NCBI RefSeq assembly: GCF_001045455.1 | Contig: NZ_LFNE01000012.1 | Span: forward strand, 1-64,000 | Source of the DNA: Chryseobacterium sp. FH2 | Lineage (GTDB): Bacteria > Bacteroidota > Bacteroidia > Flavobacteriales > Weeksellaceae | Direction of reading: 5' to 3' | DNA: 64,000 nucleotides | The notes under the pieces: model-generated | Seen by the model: only the letters and a program-made list of their open reading frames with translations | Told to the model about the DNA's origin: nothing | Database searches by the model: none | Translations under genes and position numbers: made by a program | Shown here: positions 10,801 to 19,030 of the stretch, piece after piece | Layout: each line of letters starts with the position of its first letter | Position numbering within the stretch: the stretch's first letter is position 1

Positions 10801-13123
10801 TCTCCTGAACATTAGCTAATTTTTCAAGTTTTTTATATTCAATTTTAATCAATCCCACTTGTTCTAGATTGGGTAAAATATAACGCCATCCTCTTTTAAG
10901 GTCTTGAAATGCACGGTATAACAAAAGGTATTTAATAGCATCTTTATTCCTGTCATTACCAAAATCTTCATCTTCTGAAGGATTTCTAGCATAATCTACT
11001 TCTCTTAAATTCAACGCCTTAAGTAACTCTTCTGCCAATTCATGTACTTCTATTGACCCGTCTTTATACTTTATTGATTTAAGTAAACCAGCTCTAAAAC
11101 GAACCGTATTATAAAAATCATTAAAATGGCCAGCCTGTAATGATGCATCTTGTCTGTTGTCTGTAAAACTTAATAATTTCTGATCCACTAATTTTTCATC
11201 TGATAAACTTCTTATTACGGACATAGAAAGAATTGAAGTAGCTGTGCTACGTCCCTCAGAACCTAGTCTGGCTAGTTTTGTAGAGTCTTTTAAACGACTA
11301 TCTTCATAAACGATTGAGCATGTAGGATCTAATATTAATGGACTAGGAATAAAATATCCTTTAATCGGAAATTTAGCTTCAAAAGAAAACTGTCCTTCAC
11401 TATTAAAATATAACGTATGAGGCAATAACATTTGATAGTATGGCAGTAAAGCTGTTTCTGCCTTATTCCACCATTCACGAGGAACTAAATATTTAAAGTC
11501 TTCTTTCCAAAATTCTTCACCTTCATCCAATATAATGTACCCATATCTGAAATCTCTTATATCCGGACTCTTTTGATTAACATCGTCTTTCTTTTTATTT
11601 TTAAAATCTTTAATAGAAGTGATAGGTAAAATTTCTGCATTATCAATGTCTAACTCAACAGTTAAAAACTCGTAACCAGAATATCTGGAAAATAATAATG
11701 GATATAGCTTTCTCTCTTTATTTTCAATCTTAACGAATGGTTCATCTGATGAAGTTATATAACGTGTATTTCTTGGTTCTAGCGTTACCGATATAGATCC
11801 GGTCTGAGAAATAAATTGATGAAAACGGAAAGGAAGAAATGATTTGCGAGTTCCCTTTTGTCTATTATCTTCATTAATCCGCTCTGCCCATTTTAATAGA
11901 TCAATAACTATGTTTCGAATCTCATCTCGTGACAACGAAGTAACTGTTTCAGCAATTTGATTAGTGATTTGATCTATACGCAGTGGTTTTCCTCTTTCTA
12001 TTATATCTTGGTTGTACCGAAGCGCAACATTTATTTCCAACCAATTAGCTAAATCATTATTTATGAATTCTTCTTCTGAATCTTCTATACTGATTCCTTT
12101 TCTCACAGCATCGGTTAGTTGAGAAGGATTTACTTGTTTAGCAAGTGTACATGGCTCAAGGTATTCATTAATAACGCATTCATATGAAATTTCTTTACCA
12201 AATATTTGTGTGGCAACTTCTGCCACTTTTTTCTTTTTTTCTTCAGGAGACCCGTGGGAAGCCATTGTGGCTGATGTACCAATGAAAATTAAATTATTCA
12301 TTACAAGAGCCTGAATTCTCCTATTCAGAAAGCTAACATCAGCACCTTGTCTGCCTCTATATGTATGAAGCTCATCATAGACAAGATATTTAAGATGTTT
12401 AGTCATTGAATCCCTTAACCAGTTTTCAGACTGCCTAGTCATTATTAATTCCAACATCATATAATTGGTCAGAAGAATATCGGGTTCATCATTTTTTACC
12501 CGATCTCTATCAACACTTGATTCCTGTCCTGTATATTTTGCAAATGATATGGGAAATCTTTCGGAAGTTAGGCCTTCCAGATGATCAATAATTTCGTCCA
12601 GAGTTTTATTAGATCTGTCAATGTCCGAAAGACTTACATATTTTTCTAAATAATTGATCTTATATTTTTTGATTTCCTCTTCTTGCGAATTTATTAAGGC
12701 ATTCATTGGATAAACCAATATAGCTTTTACGCCTTTTTCCTTTCCATTACCCCTTTTAAAAAGATCATTGAAAATAGTAGCTAGGAATGTTAGAGATTTA
12801 CCTGAACCTGTTCCGGAAGTTACTACAAACCCTTGATCTTGAACACCTATTTGAATGGCTTCAGACTGATGCCTGTATAGCCTATATGAACCCAGCGCTT
12901 TTGACAAATTTGGATGTATTATATTTTCCTGAATTAATTCATCGAAAGATTGACCTCTTTCAAAAGAGGGGTTGAATTGTATAAGCGGTTCAGGGAGAAT
13001 ATTTTCAACTAAAGTCGAATTATTGACAAAATCTGAAATTCTTTGATCTTTAATATTAATAAAAGATTGTAAATATGATTTATAATCAGATATTACTTTC
13101 TCATGAGTTTTAAAGGCGTCCAT
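7895..13123 (-). CDS. Giant DEAD/DEAH helicase with DUF1998-like region and C-terminal nuclease-like domain (DrmA/DrmB-like)
   Basis: A 1742-residue protein. The core shows Walker A (T-S-G-T-G-S-G-K-S, about residue 104), motif II D-E-L-H, motif III G-T-S-A-T-M, and motif VI Q-R-S-G-R-A-G-R-G-G. The following 600 residues include a DUF1998-type segment (around E-A-S-E-G-S-L-G-I-L). The last 100 residues contain A-D-F-V-Y, then F-C-D-G-S-V-H-D and R-D-Q-M-I, the pattern of Vsr/DUF559-type nuclease folds. The size equals DrmA plus DrmB, so this may be a fusion of those DISARM parts. It is the first gene of the operon. No separate phospholipase D nuclease (DrmC) is present. Confidence 0.8.
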   Translation of the reverse strand: MDAFKTHEKVISDYKSYLQSFINIKDQRISDFVNNSTLVENILPEPLIQFNPSFERGQSFDELIQENIIHPNLSKALGSYRLYRHQSEAIQIGVQDQGFVVTSGTGSGKSLTFLATIFNDLFKRGNGKEKGVKAILVYPMNALINSQEEEIKKYKINYLEKYVSLSDIDRSNKTLDEIIDHLEGLTSERFPISFAKYTGQESSVDRDRVKNDEPDILLTNYMMLELIMTRQSENWLRDSMTKHLKYLVYDELHTYRGRQGADVSFLNRRIQALVMNNLIFIGTSATMASHGSPEEKKKKVAEVATQIFGKEISYECVINEYLEPCTLAKQVNPSQLTDAVRKGISIEDSEEEFINNDLANWLEINVALRYNQDIIERGKPLRIDQITNQIAETVTSLSRDEIRNIVIDLLKWAERINEDNRQKGTRKSFLPFRFHQFISQTGSISVTLEPRNTRYITSSDEPFVKIENKERKLYPLLFSRYSGYEFLTVELDIDNAEILPITSIKDFKNKKKDDVNQKSPDIRDFRYGYIILDEGEEFWKEDFKYLVPREWWNKAETALLPYYQMLLPHTLYFNSEGQFSFEAKFPIKGYFIPSPLILDPTCSIVYEDSRLKDSTKLARLGSEGRSTATSILSMSVIRSLSDEKLVDQKLLSFTDNRQDASLQAGHFNDFYNTVRFRAGLLKSIKYKDGSIEVHELAEELLKALNLREVDYARNPSEDEDFGNDRNKDAIKYLLLYRAFQDLKRGWRYILPNLEQVGLIKIEYKKLEKLANVQEKFKDIEFLEELTAAKRYEILKNILDYFRTNFALDHRFFDNVANIETLIKDLLDVDKPWSLGIEEKLDKPRVMVVGSIKPKVKGIFDASIGVRSSLGKYLNRERIESGLAKLKKDEYELWINDILKVLCETNFIRKTNDKRLPNQDLYKLIVDNITWKHNADGIVEIDKTRLNYQNELLEIQPNPYFKKLYQFDFSQFKKELIAKEHTGQIGAQERINREDAFRKGEISTLYCSPTMELGIDIANLNIVHMRNVPPNAANYAQRSGRAGRGGQTALVFTYCSTMSPHDVNYFNNSSEMVAGIVQPPRIDLINEELIVSHLNAFLLMKLEIKELKTSAADVLDLSDERNVFLKHDILERIEHLVSIMKKELLLEFEKIAYSLLPELDKTVWFTQLWILDKIEKFPAHFDSSFKRWIKMFQNACMLRNKAQSILDNHTYKSDSTERKEAAKQERFARKQIALLKNEEQQSSSNSEFYVFRYLAAEGFLPGYNFTRLPVRAVLGKSYQDDVEVISRPRALALSEFGPLNTVYHSGNKFRLNRMMISDIEHNLQKIKVSSKTGYAFMNEEIDLANIDPINRKSLVGDAMELYTKVIELSECEGIPLQKISCIEEERSRSGYEVTSYFNFPHGIENTESVVLKKGGEKLLQLYFSKTASLIKLNKKARRSQQSGFKIDQRNGVWIQERNLNNNQELIDNTKEIMLFTKDTADVLYIQPLGNIGTTPDQVVSLSYALKRGIEKLFLVEESEMAVSVMGDKERPNILIHEASEGSLGILSQLMDPPKMKEWFKISYEVLHFDLETREETEQGKKLPHATYQDLLSYYNQIYHQQLNRHIIKEVLEYLMDCDIEIVQGGKNDREEQYRYLLEAYDKNSSTELKLIRHLYENGYSLPDRAQVNLDSYYINADFVYKTSSGFTLIFCDGSVHDLEEVKKRDQMIDQILKEGSHDVVRWHYTESLEDLIKRRKDIFRKVQ

Positions 13124-13267
13124 TCTTAATAGCTTTTAGTAAAAGTAGTCATTAGTATAAATAAAAGAATTTTCTATAAATAGAAAGAATACATAAAGTA
13201 TAGTTACGCTGATAGGAAATACTTAAGAAAAAATAATAGTAATAGATACTATATTTTAATTTACCTT

Positions 13268-13525
13268 TTAAATTCGAGTTAATAACTGGTTTTTAGCTCT
13301 AAGATAAATTCGGCCTATTGGTTTTTTGCAAACCTTGACGTCCTCAGCAATAAATTTTGTACCTAAAGGAAATTTAGTTATATCTCTATACTCTCTCAAA
13401 CACTCAATTACCAAATCATCTGGTATCCCCTGATTTTTTGTTGGTCTAATTCTAATGCGATTTGTTTCTGTGTCCAAAAAACTTTCGCATTCTAAATTCT
13501 TAATGTAATTTCCAATAATTAACAT
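13268..13525 (-). CDS. Small hypothetical protein (85 aa)
   Basis: A short minus-strand frame between the HAD/PRTase/DprA operon and the DISARM-like operon, with the same direction as both. The product is mixed alpha/beta in character and rich in charged residues, with no signal peptide, membrane segment or cysteine pattern that I recognise. I cannot assign a family. It could be an extra component of either neighbouring system. AT-rich gaps of about 140 and 130 bp separate it from its neighbours, so it may be transcribed alone. Confidence 0.5.
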   Translation of the reverse strand: MLIIGNYIKNLECESFLDTETNRIRIRPTKNQGIPDDLVIECLREYRDITKFPLGTKFIAEDVKVCKKPIGRIYLRAKNQLLTRI

Positions 13526-13654
13526 GATTAGTCTTCAATGGTTATCATCTAAAATTATAATTATTTTTCGAAATAAAATCATCCTATGTATAAAATCTTA
13601 CATTCAACGGAAATGTAATAGTAATTTCTAAAATATATTTTTTGAACAGATTCT

Positions 13655-14638
13655 TTATTCAAACAATAGAGCTTGCTGATTAATATTATTTTTTGAAATT
13701 CTAATTTTAGATATTAATTCTTGCAGATTTTTTTGTTTCAATAATATAGTTTTTTTACTATCATTTAATAGTTTTCGATTTAAATCGAACATAGGGTCAT
13801 TAAAATCTATATTTTCATCATACATTACTGCTGTATAGATATTGTATTCTCTTGCAAATTCCATGGCCAGCCTTGCCCCACTATCAAATTTCCCTATTAG
13901 ATTCCAAATTTTCCCAGAATCAGGCGAGTAACTTGCTGCCAGTACTACAGCATCGCTAAATAGAGCTTGTAATCTGTCTCGATCTTTATATCTGCTACTT
14001 AATTCTCTGGCAGAATTAAAATCATTATAATATTCAGTAATTAATAAACCATCTTTTTTTAAAATGTCTTCGGATAAACTTTTGTTGGATGAAGGAGTTA
14101 TTTTTCCTAAATGATTTGGTAGTATTGCAATTGTTTTTCCATTTTGTAGAGATTCTTTATGTGCAACTGTATCACAGCCCAAAGCGAGACCGCTCACTAT
14201 CGTACAATTATTATTAATGATTTCCCTGACAAGTTTTTTTTCTCTTTCTATTATACTATCAGTTGGATTTAATAAACCAATTACAGCAATATTTATATTC
14301 GTGAAATTTAACAAATTTAAATTACCTTTATAAAACAAAAATATTGGATAATCTCCATCCTTTACATTGCCTCTAATAGTTGGAAAGTCATCGTCGCCAA
14401 TTGCTGTCAATCCATCGCAATTATTTGTAAGTAATGAAATTTCTTTTAAAATTTCACTTTTTTTATAATTGAAAAAATCCTCAGTTATAATTTCTTCTTG
14501 TTTGGAATATTCATTTATTAAAAATATAATTCTACTTATATTTTCATCTCCTTTAATGTATTTTTTTATCCAAGATCTACCAATACCTTTAAATGATTTG
14601 GTAGTTAAAATATTTAATGCATTTTCAGTAAATTTCAT
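13655..14638 (-). CDS. DprA/SLOG-fold protein
   Basis: 327 residues with a Rossmann-like DprA core. Visible features are I-A-V-I-G-L near residue 115, the signature S-G-L-A-L-G-C-D-T-V-A-H, and a later G-L-L-I-T-E-Y. Chromosomal DprA loads RecA on incoming single-stranded DNA, but this copy sits last in an operon with a phosphoribosyltransferase and a HAD hydrolase. Such a neighbourhood is typical of the nucleotide-handling SLOG/DprA proteins of conflict systems rather than of competence. It starts 12 bp after the PRTase stop. Inference: a nucleotide- or DNA-sensing part of a small defence operon. No nuclease or membrane effector is visible in it. Confidence 0.75.
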   Translation of the reverse strand: MKFTENALNILTTKSFKGIGRSWIKKYIKGDENISRIIFLINEYSKQEEIITEDFFNYKKSEILKEISLLTNNCDGLTAIGDDDFPTIRGNVKDGDYPIFLFYKGNLNLLNFTNINIAVIGLLNPTDSIIEREKKLVREIINNNCTIVSGLALGCDTVAHKESLQNGKTIAILPNHLGKITPSSNKSLSEDILKKDGLLITEYYNDFNSARELSSRYKDRDRLQALFSDAVVLAASYSPDSGKIWNLIGKFDSGARLAMEFAREYNIYTAVMYDENIDFNDPMFDLNRKLLNDSKKTILLKQKNLQELISKIRISKNNINQQALLFE

Positions 14639-14649
14639 TTTTCCTTTAA

Positions 14650-15252
14650 TTATATAGTTTTACCAACTGTATACAAAATTACAGATTTTGCTCCATTGTC
14701 AAATAATGCCTGAATTGCATCTTCAATGATATTGACTGATTCAGTATAAATATCATCAATCAAAATGATATCTTTTCCATTCACTTCATCAGATATATTA
14801 CAAGTTTCTTTTGTTAAACCAACTGTAACAGAGCTATAATCTCTTGTTAAATGTGTAACAGGTGTTTCAATAACTCTCTGAATGTAGTTTGTTCCATCAT
14901 AAAATTCTGTATGCTCATTTACAAATTCTTTTATTGCTTCACTAAATTTTAATTGATTATCATTGTACATAGTTAATGGCTTGGATCTTGGGACTATACA
15001 AATGGTTAATTTCGAATCATAATTTTTTTTTATTTCTATTAGATCTTTAGTCAGTATTTCCTTTACTTTATTTTTAGCTTCATCCAGAGTAAATCCAAAT
15101 TCTCTTTTAGCATTTGTAAATGTTCCATCATCATTCTTTAAAGTGTTTAAAAAGCCAACTTCCGTACTTCTCCAATTTTCATGAGTTCCAAAATAATATG
15201 CTTTAATCTCGTAATCCAGATAAGAATTGGTGTTAATAGTAAAATTTTTCAT
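14650..15252 (-). CDS. Phosphoribosyltransferase-fold protein
   Basis: 200 residues. The C-terminal half carries the PRPP-binding loop of type I phosphoribosyltransferases (D-I-I-L-I-D-D-I-Y-T-E-S, about residues 163-174) after a ComF-like region. PRTases of this type transfer a base to or from PRPP. ComF-like members occur with DprA proteins in competence and in predicted nucleotide-centred defence operons. The start codon lies 1 bp from the stop of the HAD gene and the stop lies 12 bp before the DprA-like gene, so the three are one transcription unit. The substrate cannot be told from sequence. Confidence 0.75.
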   Translation of the reverse strand: MKNFTINTNSYLDYEIKAYYFGTHENWRSTEVGFLNTLKNDDGTFTNAKREFGFTLDEAKNKVKEILTKDLIEIKKNYDSKLTICIVPRSKPLTMYNDNQLKFSEAIKEFVNEHTEFYDGTNYIQRVIETPVTHLTRDYSSVTVGLTKETCNISDEVNGKDIILIDDIYTESVNIIEDAIQALFDNGAKSVILYTVGKTI

Positions 15253-15253
15253 A

Positions 15254-15844
15254 TTAGGTTTTAATTATTTGGGTTTGCTTTATTCCTATTTTTATAGCTT
15301 TCTCAATTTCTACAATTTCATTTTCATATATTAATATATCCTTCTTGTTTAAATCTAATTGTCTAATAGCTGTTTCAAATTTATTTATATATTTACTTTC
15401 TGTATTTTCATCTCTGAATATAAAATCTGTAAAATAATTTCTAATGTTGTGATAATCTAGAAGTTGTAATGCCCTATTTTTTCTGCAATTTGTTACTAAA
15501 TAAATTTTATTTGTATTAGAATGTTTTAAAAGCAGCTTATAATTTTCAGCTATCAATTTTGTATAGCTTAGGTATTCTGAATATATCTTTTCCTTAGCTA
15601 GTACTATTTCTGAAAGTAATTCATCAGAAGTGCCTATTAATATTTCTTTTATCAGCGTTCTATTTATTCTTTCTTTGTAGATATCTTCAATTTTTATATT
15701 AGTGATATTGAAAATTGCTGATTTGTAGGCCAAAAAATTTGCTTTATCAGTATCTATAAGAGTTCCGTCCAAATCAAAAAGTAATATTGTCTTAGAATTA
15801 ATTATAAAATTCATTCTCAACTCAAATAAATTTAGATTTATCAT
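15254..15844 (-). CDS. HAD-superfamily hydrolase
   Basis: 196 residues. Motif I is D-L-D-G-T-L-I-D-T-D, motif II is L-V-T-N-C and a lysine-containing motif III follows. The usual acidic motif IV is weak (I-Y-E-N-E), so the phosphatase chemistry may be altered. The helical cap between motifs I and II fits phosphoglycolate phosphatase-like members. An in-frame ATG ten codons in (15814), closer to motif I, is an alternative start. It is first in the operon with the PRTase and DprA-like genes and could remove a phosphate from a nucleotide made or sensed by its partners (inference). Confidence 0.75.
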   Translation of the reverse strand: MINLNLFELRMNFIINSKTILLFDLDGTLIDTDKANFLAYKSAIFNITNIKIEDIYKERINRTLIKEILIGTSDELLSEIVLAKEKIYSEYLSYTKLIAENYKLLLKHSNTNKIYLVTNCRKNRALQLLDYHNIRNYFTDFIFRDENTESKYINKFETAIRQLDLNKKDILIYENEIVEIEKAIKIGIKQTQIIKT

Positions 15845-15951
15845 TATAAATATTAGTCGATCTCCTATAATTTGAATAGACTATTTGGTATTTTTGATAG
15901 CTCATAAGATTATATTTTTTGACAAAAATATTAAGACATAGTAAACCTTGA

Positions 15952-15967
15952 TTACGGATTCCCGTAA
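15952..15967. promoter_or_regulatory. Dyad TTACGG-N4-CCGTAA upstream of the HAD/PRTase/DprA operon
   Basis: A 6+4+6 palindrome 108 bp before the HAD start. A close relative (TACGGA-N2-TCCGTA) lies at 26581-26594 before the broken DUF3606 gene. In both places it is followed by a similar A-rich spacer and a TCAGT/ACTGA hairpin. It could be a regulator-binding site shared by stress or defence genes, or part of a duplicated junction. Confidence 0.5.
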
Positions 15968-16079
15968 ACACCAAAAATAAAAAGTCAACCAAAACTTCCA
16001 CTCAGTGTTTCTACTGAATTTTCCGTAGGGCAAATATATACACCTTACACTAGGAAAATAAAAATCACAACTCTCGAGT

Positions 16080-16568
16080 CAAGTACGTGATATTTTCCTT
16101 TTCAGTTGTTATACTGAATTAGCTTATGTCGATGTAGTAAAATTATCTAAATCTCACATTAATATTAGAATAGATGGTGACAAATGGATATTAACTCGTC
16201 AGAAAACTGGTACAGCACCCAGAGTTCCGCTACTGCCATTAGCTCAAGAGATTATTTTGAAATATGAAGATCATCCGGAATGTGTTAATTTAAATGTTCT
16301 GTTTCCTGTTCTCAGTAATCAGGAAATGAACTCTTACCTCAAAGAGATTGCTAACGTTTGTGGAATTAACAAAGAATTGACATTTCATATCGCGAGACAC
16401 ACGTTTGCAACTACAGTTACATTATCCAATGGTGTTCCGATTGAAAGTTTAAGTAAAATGCTTGGTCATAAGAATCTAAAAACAACTCAACATTATGCAA
16501 AAATTTTGGATAGGAAAGTGAGTGATGATATGGCGGTTTTGAGGAATGTATTTGATTTTAAAAGATAA
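16080..16568 (+). pseudogene. Tyrosine recombinase, N-terminally truncated
   Basis: The frame opens upstream of any usable start and reads R-D-I-F-L-F-S-C-Y-T-E-L-A-Y-V-D-V at its left end, the beginning of the catalytic domain of Bacteroidota phage/transposon integrases. Downstream it keeps H-I-A-R-H-T (HxxR), L-G-H and the tyrosine in Q-H-Y-A-K-I. The arm- and core-binding N-terminal 200 residues are absent. A TTG at 16257 would give only 103 residues and is not a credible start. The decayed integrase marks the edge of an old insertion, next to the block repeated at 26581-26708. Confidence 0.8.
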
Positions 16569-16764
16569 CCTTAGCAATAATGTGCAGTAGTTTTACGTAT
16601 TCACGATGAGCGACTATCTGATAGTTGATAGCTAACAAATGTTGAATTATAATTTTTTTTTAGTATGGTCGAATAAATAAAAGAATATAGTTCCATCGAA
16701 ATATACTTTATAGACACAGATTCTAAATTTTATTATATTTACATTTTAAGATATTCAAATACTA

Positions 16765-18069
16765 ATGACCTCTACTAAAAAAATCGGAGTTGCCTTATCA
16801 GGAGGTGGCTATCGTGCTGCTGTCTACCATCTCGGCACATTAAAAAAACTTCATTCTTTAGGAGTTCTTAATAACGTTGAGAAACTTTCAACCATATCCG
16901 GAGGTTCAATCACTGGTGCAGCTTTTTGTCTTCATGAAGGCGATTTTAAAAGTTTTGAAGAAAAAATGTTTAATGCCTTAACAAACAAGAGTGTTATCGG
17001 CTATGTACTACGTTCCTGGAAGTTTATAAGACTTGTAATATTAGTGCTTGCTTTTGCGGGCTTTGCGCTGTTTCTTCAATTCACTCATTTCGCCATCTTG
17101 TCTGTACCTATCATAATTTTGTTTTTTTATCTGTTGGTCAAATTTCAGTTTAAACTTTTTCCGGTCAGTGAAATTATAGAAAAAGCTTATGACGAATTTT
17201 TTTACTCGGGGAAAGTACTTTCGCAACTGTGTGAAAAGCCGGAATTGGCAATAGGTTCTACAAACTTGCAGACCCAAAGACCGTTTACATTTTCAAAAAG
17301 AAAAATGGAAGACAGCCTGTATGCACACCAGAATAACCCAATACTCTTTGATGGAAGAAATTTTCCAATTTCCAGAGCTGTGATTGCATCCTCATGCGTT
17401 CCGTTTGCATTCACTCCAATAAGCATAGACAGGAAATTCTATCAAAATCCCGAGCAATATGGAACGGTAGATCCAAAATTGGTTGATGGTGGGGTTTATG
17501 ATAACCAAGGTGCACATAAGCTAACTCAGAAAAACAGTTCTTACAAATGTGATGTGGTAATAATAAGTGATGCTGGAAATAAGTTGCCATTTGCAAAGTT
17601 GTATAACAACACATTTACCCTTTTGCTTAGAACGGTTGATCTGTTCATGGTTAGGATTAAACATTTCCAAATGGTTCAGAATTTATATACAGGAAGTGAT
17701 ATAGCTGTGAGCTTCCAATCGATTGGGTGGGATTTACATGCCTGTATTCCTGGTTTTTATAATAATATGGTTGCAGGTAATATCCCAAAGACCTTGTGCC
17801 AGTATCATGAAATGGATGAAGATTGGATTAAGAATCCAAAAGATCATAAAAATAAGATTATGGAACATCTTGAAACCAGGTGCAGCTATAAAACTATTAA
17901 AGATAGTAGCATTTCGCCAGAAAGGCTAAATAATATCAGAACTGTAGGAACAAATCTCACTCCCATTAACAAAGAACTTGCGAGCGACCTAATGTCGTAC
18001 GCTGAGAGTATAACCGAGGTGCAAGTAAGATTATATTGCCCTGAAATAATAGAGAATCATGCCATTTGA
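16765..18069 (+). CDS. Patatin-like phospholipase with two inserted membrane helices
   Basis: 434 residues. The oxyanion loop is S-G-G-G-Y-R (residues 12-17), the nucleophile elbow is T-I-S-G-G-S (Ser45) and the catalytic aspartate is in V-D-G-G (Asp241), so the Ser-Asp dyad is intact. Residues 88-124 form two adjacent hydrophobic helices, anchoring the lipase at the inner membrane. Patatin lipases are frequent effectors in phage defence, where activated enzyme degrades the membrane. It overlaps the following MBL gene by 11 bp and heads a three-gene operon. The sequence cannot show which partner activates or restrains it. Confidence 0.85.
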   Translation: MTSTKKIGVALSGGGYRAAVYHLGTLKKLHSLGVLNNVEKLSTISGGSITGAAFCLHEGDFKSFEEKMFNALTNKSVIGYVLRSWKFIRLVILVLAFAGFALFLQFTHFAILSVPIIILFFYLLVKFQFKLFPVSEIIEKAYDEFFYSGKVLSQLCEKPELAIGSTNLQTQRPFTFSKRKMEDSLYAHQNNPILFDGRNFPISRAVIASSCVPFAFTPISIDRKFYQNPEQYGTVDPKLVDGGVYDNQGAHKLTQKNSSYKCDVVIISDAGNKLPFAKLYNNTFTLLLRTVDLFMVRIKHFQMVQNLYTGSDIAVSFQSIGWDLHACIPGFYNNMVAGNIPKTLCQYHEMDEDWIKNPKDHKNKIMEHLETRCSYKTIKDSSISPERLNNIRTVGTNLTPINKELASDLMSYAESITEVQVRLYCPEIIENHAI

Positions 18070-19030
18070 AATTGATATGTTGAATGTTGGTAATGCCGAC
18101 GCTATAATCTTAAGATATCTGGATGCAGATGATCGAGAATATATTATTGTGATTGATGCTGGTAAGACAGAAGAGCATGGTAAAATGGTCGTAGATCATA
18201 TCAACAAGCACACTAATAAAAAATCAATTGATTTGGCAATCAGTACTCATCCTGACAAAGATCATATAAGAGGTTTTTTTTATATTATTGAACATATGAC
18301 AATCCAAGAATTTTGGATACATGATCCAAAATTGCATAAGATAGATGAATCAGAAATAAAATCATTTTTTGATACCGACTATTTCGAAAAAGGATTAAAG
18401 TATGTAGTAGAAAGCTTGAACTTTTCCAAGGATCTAATTGCTATAATAGATGAAAAGCAAATTGACAGAAAGCAACCTTTAGAGAGTAGAAGCCATCCTA
18501 AGATTCCGATTAAAGTTTTGGGACCTTCATCAGAGTATTACAAGGAAAAACTTAATTCATTTCGTGATATTCATTTATTATATGAAAGCATTGTGATTGA
18601 AAAGGCTGTATCAGATAATTTAAATCTTGAAGATAGGGCAAATGAGTTTGATAGACTAATTGATCGTTCCAATGAGAATAATAGTAGCACAATTTTGCTT
18701 TTTAGTGGGGATAACAAAAAAGTACTTTTTACATCAGATGCAGGGCCAGAAGCAATTTTACCGGTTATAGAAAAGTATGATCTGAAGAATTTAGACTTTT
18801 TAGATGTGCCACATCATGGAAGTAAAAATAATTTGAATACTGCAATCATGAGTAGGTTAAATCCAGGGACAGCTTATATATCCTGTGGTGGAAGTAACCC
18901 TGATCAATATATAGTAGACTATTTAAAACTAAAGGGTACAAGAGTATTCGCTACTAATTTTAACGGTAGATTAAGACATAGCTTTAATATGCCTGGCAGA
19001 AAAGGTTGGTACCCAGTAATACCATTATAG
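18059..19030 (+). CDS. ComEC-like metallo-beta-lactamase-fold hydrolase
   Basis: 323 residues, no signal peptide. The metal-binding motif is S-T-H-P-D-K-D-H (about residues 61-68), with a later S-D-A and V-P-H-H-G-S-K-N, as in the soluble C-terminal hydrolase domain of ComEC/Rec2. Such stand-alone proteins are predicted nucleases or phosphodiesterases. The start lies inside the end of the patatin gene and the stop directly abuts the DUF3800 start, so translation of the three is coupled. Inference: it makes or destroys the nucleic-acid or nucleotide signal that controls the lipase. Confidence 0.8.
   Translation: MPFEIDMLNVGNADAIILRYLDADDREYIIVIDAGKTEEHGKMVVDHINKHTNKKSIDLAISTHPDKDHIRGFFYIIEHMTIQEFWIHDPKLHKIDESEIKSFFDTDYFEKGLKYVVESLNFSKDLIAIIDEKQIDRKQPLESRSHPKIPIKVLGPSSEYYKEKLNSFRDIHLLYESIVIEKAVSDNLNLEDRANEFDRLIDRSNENNSSTILLFSGDNKKVLFTSDAGPEAILPVIEKYDLKNLDFLDVPHHGSKNNLNTAIMSRLNPGTAYISCGGSNPDQYIVDYLKLKGTRVFATNFNGRLRHSFNMPGRKGWYPVIPL

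Noticed and set aside
16257-16568. A 103-residue integrase starting at TTG
   Set aside because: The reading frame continues upstream with clear integrase sequence, so this is a truncated gene and TTG is not a start.
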